A stretch of 64,000 bases of DNA. It comes from UBA6170 sp942491385. Its GTDB lineage: Bacteria > Chloroflexota > Anaerolineae > Anaerolineales > Anaerolineaceae. The stretch spans positions 744,001-808,000 of the forward strand of contig CALOAF010000005.1 in the NCBI GenBank assembly GCA_942491385.1, in the 5' to 3' direction. The notes beneath the pieces were generated by a model that saw only the letters and a program-made list of their open reading frames with translations, made no database searches and was not told where the DNA came from. A program made the translations under genes and the position numbers. Each line of letters begins with the position of its first letter. Within the stretch, counting starts at the first letter, position 1. Positions 60,684-64,000 of the stretch are shown here, piece after piece.

Positions 60684-61412
60684 ATGAGCGAATATAAAGA
60701 TGATACCTACGGGGAATTGATCGCTGATGTGTATGATGCCTGGTATGCCGAAGTGGATCCTCAAATGCTTGGGCTGTTGACACGTCTGGCGGGCGGCGGA
60801 AAGGCCTTGGAATTGGGAATCGGCACCGGGCGCGTGGCAATCCCACTGGCCAAATCCGGAATCAAAATGTATGGGATTGATGCTTCCCCAGCTATGCTAG
60901 ACAAGTTAAAAGCCAAACCTGCATTTGAAATGATCAACCTGCATCTGGGTAGTTTCGTCAAAATTCCATTCACAGAAAAATTTGACTTGGTTTATGTTGT
61001 TTTCAACACTATATTTGCCCTGCTGACTCAGGAAGAACAGGTGCAATGCTTTCAGAGTGTTGCTGATCATTTAGAAAGTAAAGGTTTGTTCACGCTGGAA
61101 GCTTTTATTCCGGACTTATCACGCTTTCAGGGAGGTCAAACGGTTCGAGCGATCCAACTGGAAAGCCAGCAAGCCCGTTTGGATGCTTCGATGATTGATC
61201 CAATCCACCAGGTAATTACCAGCCAACATATTACGATGGATTCGCAACAAATTCAAATAAACCCGGTAAAGCTTAGATATATCTGGCCGTCTGAGATGGA
61301 CTTGATGGCCCGTCTGGCGGGATTGAAATTGCTGCATCGCTGGGGAAATTGGGATCAATCACCTTTTACAAGCAACAGCAATAAACACATCTCCGTTTAC
61401 GGAAGATCGTAG
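60684..61412 (+). CDS. Class I SAM-dependent methyltransferase
   Basis: The 242-residue soluble protein begins YGELIADVYDAWYAEVD and has SAM motif I KALELGIGTGRVAIPLA (about 35-51), the acidic end of strand 2 in MYGIDASPAML, and motif IV FDLVYVVFNTIFALL (about 100-114). A C-terminal beta part follows (SQHITMDSQQIQINPVKLRY). The substrate is not evident. AGGAGG lies before the ATG. It is monocistronic, 82 bases before pdxS, which has its own promoter. Confidence 0.9.
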   Translation: MSEYKDDTYGELIADVYDAWYAEVDPQMLGLLTRLAGGGKALELGIGTGRVAIPLAKSGIKMYGIDASPAMLDKLKAKPAFEMINLHLGSFVKIPFTEKFDLVYVVFNTIFALLTQEEQVQCFQSVADHLESKGLFTLEAFIPDLSRFQGGQTVRAIQLESQQARLDASMIDPIHQVITSQHITMDSQQIQINPVKLRYIWPSEMDLMARLAGLKLLHRWGNWDQSPFTSNSNKHISVYGRS

Positions 61413-61431
61413 GAGTTCTCTCAACCTTTCA

Positions 61432-61460
61432 TTGAATCTGGACATGGCACGTGGTAGAAT
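61432..61460 (+). promoter_or_regulatory. Promoter of pdxST
   Basis: TTGAAT at 61432-61437 and TAGAAT at 61455-61460 have the ideal 17-base spacing. The leader ends in TAGGAGGATGAT before the ATG of pdxS. Confidence 0.65.
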
Positions 61461-61494
61461 CGCATTGCAAATGATTTTCCCCTAGGAGGATGAT

Positions 61495-62382
61495 ATGACA
61501 GAAGCAACCGGCACCTTTGCCGTTAAAAAAGGGTTAGCCCAAATGCTGAAAGGCGGCGTGATTATGGATGTGGTCACGGCAGACCATGCCCGCATCGCGG
61601 AAGATGCCGGCGCATGCGCCGTGATGGCATTGGAACGCGTGCCAGCGGATATCCGCGCCGATGGTGGGGTTGCCCGCATGAGTGATCCTGAATTGATCCT
61701 CAAAATTATGGATAAGGTCAGCATCCCTGTGATGGCAAAATGCCGTATCGGTCATTTTGTGGAAGCGCAGATCCTGGAATCCTTGGGGGTCGATTACATC
61801 GACGAATCCGAAGTGCTCACTCCGGCTGATGAGAGCCACCATATTTATAAACATGATTTCAAAGTCCCCTTTGTGTGTGGCTGTCGTAATCTGGGGGAAG
61901 CCCTGCGTCGTATCGGTGAAGGCGCAGCCATGATTCGCACCAAAGGCGAAGCCGGCACCGGTGATGTGGTTGAGGCTGTGCGCCATGCCCGTACCGTTCT
62001 GGGAGAAATTCGCCATCTGCAGGTCATGCGGGTGGAAGAATTAATGACCTACGCCAAGAATATCGGCGCGCCGTATGAGTTGATTCAAGAGGTGCACGCT
62101 ACCGGCGCATTACCAGTGGTTAATTTTGCTGCTGGTGGTATTGCTACCCCAGCAGATGCTGCCCTGATGATGCAATTAGGCGTGGATGGGGTCTTTGTTG
62201 GCTCCGGCATCTTTAAATCTGGTGACCCAGCCAAACGCGCAGCCGCAATCGTCAAAGCCGTCACACATTATAATGAACCCAAGATCCTGGCTGAAATCAG
62301 CCGCAATCTGGGCGAACCCATGGTCGGCAGGCAGATTTCTACCCTGCCCGAAAATGAATTAATGGCTGGACGTGGTTGGTAG
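61495..62382 (+). CDS. pdxS: Pyridoxal 5'-phosphate synthase, PdxS (lyase) subunit
   Basis: The 295-residue (beta/alpha)8 enzyme builds PLP from ribose 5-phosphate, glyceraldehyde 3-phosphate and ammonia. Marks are GGVIMDVVTADHARIAEDAG (residues 17-36) with the first-strand Asp, MALERVPADIRADGGVARM, the lysine in PVMAKCRIGHFVEA (Lys at about 82), DESEVLTPADE, and IRTKGEAGTGDVVEA with the second Lys at about 150. Length is typical. It forms a 12-mer with PdxT. The stop TAG is six bases before the ATG of pdxT, an operon. Confidence 0.97.
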   Translation: MTEATGTFAVKKGLAQMLKGGVIMDVVTADHARIAEDAGACAVMALERVPADIRADGGVARMSDPELILKIMDKVSIPVMAKCRIGHFVEAQILESLGVDYIDESEVLTPADESHHIYKHDFKVPFVCGCRNLGEALRRIGEGAAMIRTKGEAGTGDVVEAVRHARTVLGEIRHLQVMRVEELMTYAKNIGAPYELIQEVHATGALPVVNFAAGGIATPADAALMMQLGVDGVFVGSGIFKSGDPAKRAAAIVKAVTHYNEPKILAEISRNLGEPMVGRQISTLPENELMAGRGW

Positions 62383-62387
62383 CAGGT

Positions 62388-62972
62388 ATGCGCATTGGTG
62401 TTTTAGCCTTACAGGGTGCCTTTATTGAGCATGAAAAGATACTGCGCGACCTGGGTGTAGAAACTCAACAGGTGCGTCATAGCCAGCACCTGACTGGACT
62501 GGATGGTTTAATCATCCCGGGCGGAGAATCAACCACGATCGCCAAATTAGCGCTCGATTTTGGATTGTTTTCTGACCTGCAAACCTTTGCTGCCAGGCAT
62601 CCGGTTTGGGGCACTTGTGCCGGCGCAATCCTGCTGGCCAAAGATGACCAAAGCAAGCCTCCCAGATTAGGGGTAATGGATATTCACCTCCAGCGCAATG
62701 CCTTTGGCCGTCAGGTGGATAGTTTCCAGGCTGATGTACGCGTCCCGGCGCTGGACCACTTAAATGGAAGTCAACCTACTTTCCCTGCCGTATTTATTCG
62801 TGCGCCGATCATCGACAGTGTTGGAAAACAGGTCCAAATATTGGCTCAATTAGGGTTTGAAAAAATTGTGGCAGCCCGGCAAGGGCATCTGCTGGCAACC
62901 GTATTTCACCCGGAATTGAGCAATGACAATCGCTTCCACCGTTATTTTTTGGAGATGATCTCATCGAAGTAA
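62388..62972 (+). CDS. pdxT: Pyridoxal 5'-phosphate synthase, PdxT (glutaminase) subunit
   Basis: The 194-residue class I glutamine amidotransferase releases ammonia for PdxS. It begins MRIGVLALQGAFIEHEKIL, has the oxyanion loop GGESTTIAKL, nucleophile Cys in WGTCAGAILLA (about 80) and the His-Glu pair in TVFHPELSND. The ATG at 62388 is chosen with AGCAGG before it, not the upstream TTG inside pdxS. It lies in an operon with pdxS, and the following GNAT-like frame overlaps its end. Confidence 0.96.
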   Translation: MRIGVLALQGAFIEHEKILRDLGVETQQVRHSQHLTGLDGLIIPGGESTTIAKLALDFGLFSDLQTFAARHPVWGTCAGAILLAKDDQSKPPRLGVMDIHLQRNAFGRQVDSFQADVRVPALDHLNGSQPTFPAVFIRAPIIDSVGKQVQILAQLGFEKIVAARQGHLLATVFHPELSNDNRFHRYFLEMISSK

Positions 62973-63043
62973 GACCTTTTGGCTGGTTTGATTTACGTCA
63001 TATCTGGCGTTACCGCAGCCAGATTCTTTGCACCGATAGTGTT

Positions 63044-63904
63044 TTGGGTTTAACCCATGGCAATCCGATCGGCAGTTCTGCCATGCTGGGTCATTTACGT
63101 ATGGATTACAGCAGCTATAGTGGCATTGCGCTTCCCGGAAAGGGTTTGGCTCCGTTTGTTGGCCAGATCAATCTCAATCCCGGAGATCAAAACGCCCATC
63201 TGAGCTTCTTAGCGCCGGAGAACAACCTTACAGACCGGGCAATCCTGGCGTTGCTGGACCATCTGTGCTGGGAAAGTGGTGCACGCGGTGCATTTCGCTT
63301 ATTGGCTGATGTAAAAGAAGATCAACCCGTTTTCGAGATGTTACGTCTATCCGGATTCAGTGTGTTTGCCCGGCAACAGATTTGGCGTTTTATCAATACC
63401 CCCCATAACGGGGAAAAAAATCAGTGCTGGCGCCCATTTCAACAAATTGACCAACACAACCTCAACAATCTTTACCATGCTGTTGTACCACCTCTGGTGC
63501 AGGGTGCAGAAGCCATGGATAAAAGGCGTGTCCAGGGTTTTGTTCATTATATAGAGGGGGAGTTGCTTGCCTTTGTGGAGGTTACCAGCGGACCCAGGGG
63601 GGCCTTTCTCACACCGATAGTTCATCCTGATATACGCGAACCAGAGCAGTTATTGTCTGGTCTACTAAGGCAGATCAAATCCTCCAGTGGACGCCCGTTG
63701 TACCTGGCTGTCCTCGATTATCAATCCTGGTTGAATGCTACAGCCGAGAATTTGGGTGGCATACCTGGCGACAAAAAAATCATGCTCGTTCGGCATCTCA
63801 TCAAACAACAACGCGTCAGTATGCCGGTTACCATTCGGTCGGTTCTGGAAGCCCATGGTACCGAACCTACATCGCCAATCATGCGTAACGCCACCAAAAA
63901 ATGA
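63044..63904 (+). CDS. GNAT-like N-acetyltransferase-fold protein
   Basis: The 286-residue product has GLAPFVGQINLNPGDQNAHLSFLAP (about 30-55) and AILALLDHLCWESGARGAFRLLADV then FEMLRLSGFSVFARQQIWRF, which is the second part of a GNAT fold. A second, similar half follows (VQGFVHYIEGELLAFVEVT). The regular start found is TTG at 63044. However, the same frame reads VRPFGWFDLRHIWRYRSQIL upstream, back to about 62963, and looks like the true N terminus, but no ATG, GTG or TTG exists there. A noncanonical ATC start 8 bases after GGAG, overlapping the end of pdxT, is possible. Substrate unknown. Confidence 0.7.
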   Translation: MGLTHGNPIGSSAMLGHLRMDYSSYSGIALPGKGLAPFVGQINLNPGDQNAHLSFLAPENNLTDRAILALLDHLCWESGARGAFRLLADVKEDQPVFEMLRLSGFSVFARQQIWRFINTPHNGEKNQCWRPFQQIDQHNLNNLYHAVVPPLVQGAEAMDKRRVQGFVHYIEGELLAFVEVTSGPRGAFLTPIVHPDIREPEQLLSGLLRQIKSSSGRPLYLAVLDYQSWLNATAENLGGIPGDKKIMLVRHLIKQQRVSMPVTIRSVLEAHGTEPTSPIMRNATKK

Positions 63905-64000
63905 AACCCAATGATATAATCGCATCAAAATAAAAAGGGTTAATACCATTCTAAGAATAACCAGATATGATGGTTACTGAATAGAAAATCAGGTAGTTAC
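63905..64000 (+). promoter_or_regulatory. Window end: possible promoter only
   Basis: A TGATATAAT string at about 63911-63919 could be an extended -10 for a gene beyond the window. Nothing else can be supported. Confidence 0.3.

Noticed and set aside
1..64000. CRISPR arrays, tRNA, rRNA, complete IS or prophage genes
   Set aside because: No regular spacer-repeat array, cloverleaf, ribosomal sequence, transposase or phage structural gene was recognised on either strand.

Overview
The window looks like chromosome from an Anaerolineae-type Chloroflexota bacterium. This is inferred from gene content, since no rRNA or tRNA was found to fix it. The pointers are many secreted lipoproteins with Thr/Pro-rich linkers, a recurring V-Y-L-P-[LI] motif just after signal peptides, moderate GC, single-gene or short operons, and several promoters whose -10 box lies so close to the start codon that the mRNA would be leaderless. 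No CRISPR array, tRNA, rRNA, complete insertion sequence or prophage was seen.

Layout. 1-6974: a partial mrpA antiporter gene at the left edge, a small secreted protein, a DUF368 (PopT-type) membrane protein, a secreted lipoprotein, a flavin-binding split-barrel protein and a GT39-like membrane glycosyltransferase. 7117-16517: an APH-fold kinase, an ArsR-like regulator with its MFS exporter behind a twin palindrome, two secreted unknowns, purA with a lipoprotein, a TipA-like MerR regulator and a LysM surface protein. 16524-25400: a sulfite-oxidase-like protein, a lysozyme-like secreted protein, an LCP protein, an MFS transporter, and a c-di-GMP-I riboswitch with terminator in front of a secreted beta-helix protein.

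25783-35420 is a transport and oxidation cluster. It holds a BMP-family (nucleoside-type) ABC transporter, a 2-hydroxyacid dehydrogenase-like protein, a FAD-subunit-like protein and a fused [2Fe-2S]/molybdopterin hydroxylase. Together they suggest uptake and hydroxylation of a purine or similar heterocycle. 35593-38611 runs leftward with an aldo/keto reductase, a HAD phosphatase and a zinc-ribbon gene broken by a one-base frameshift.

38726-50843 holds a DUF3160/SH3 lipoprotein, a DUF3592 protein, two tandem paralogous fused DppB-DppC permeases with no visible partner genes, and a sugar transporter/GH2 glycosidase pair. 50873-56401 is an Fbp-like ABC operon (binding protein, terminator, permease, ATPase) ending in a DMT-family transporter with a His-rich tail. 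56686-63904 holds two tandem MFS genes, a membrane protein, a membrane-anchored rhodanese with an in-frame TGA, a methyltransferase, pdxS-pdxT and a GNAT-like protein.

The most striking item is the rhodanese at 59941-60411. Its coding frame continues intact for 39 codons past a TGA that sits in a C-x-C-P type active-site loop, which makes it a candidate selenoprotein. Other items of note are a two-copy MITE-like element of about 87 bp, the riboswitch, the twin fused permeases, and an inverted-repeat insertion between a regulator and its probable operator.
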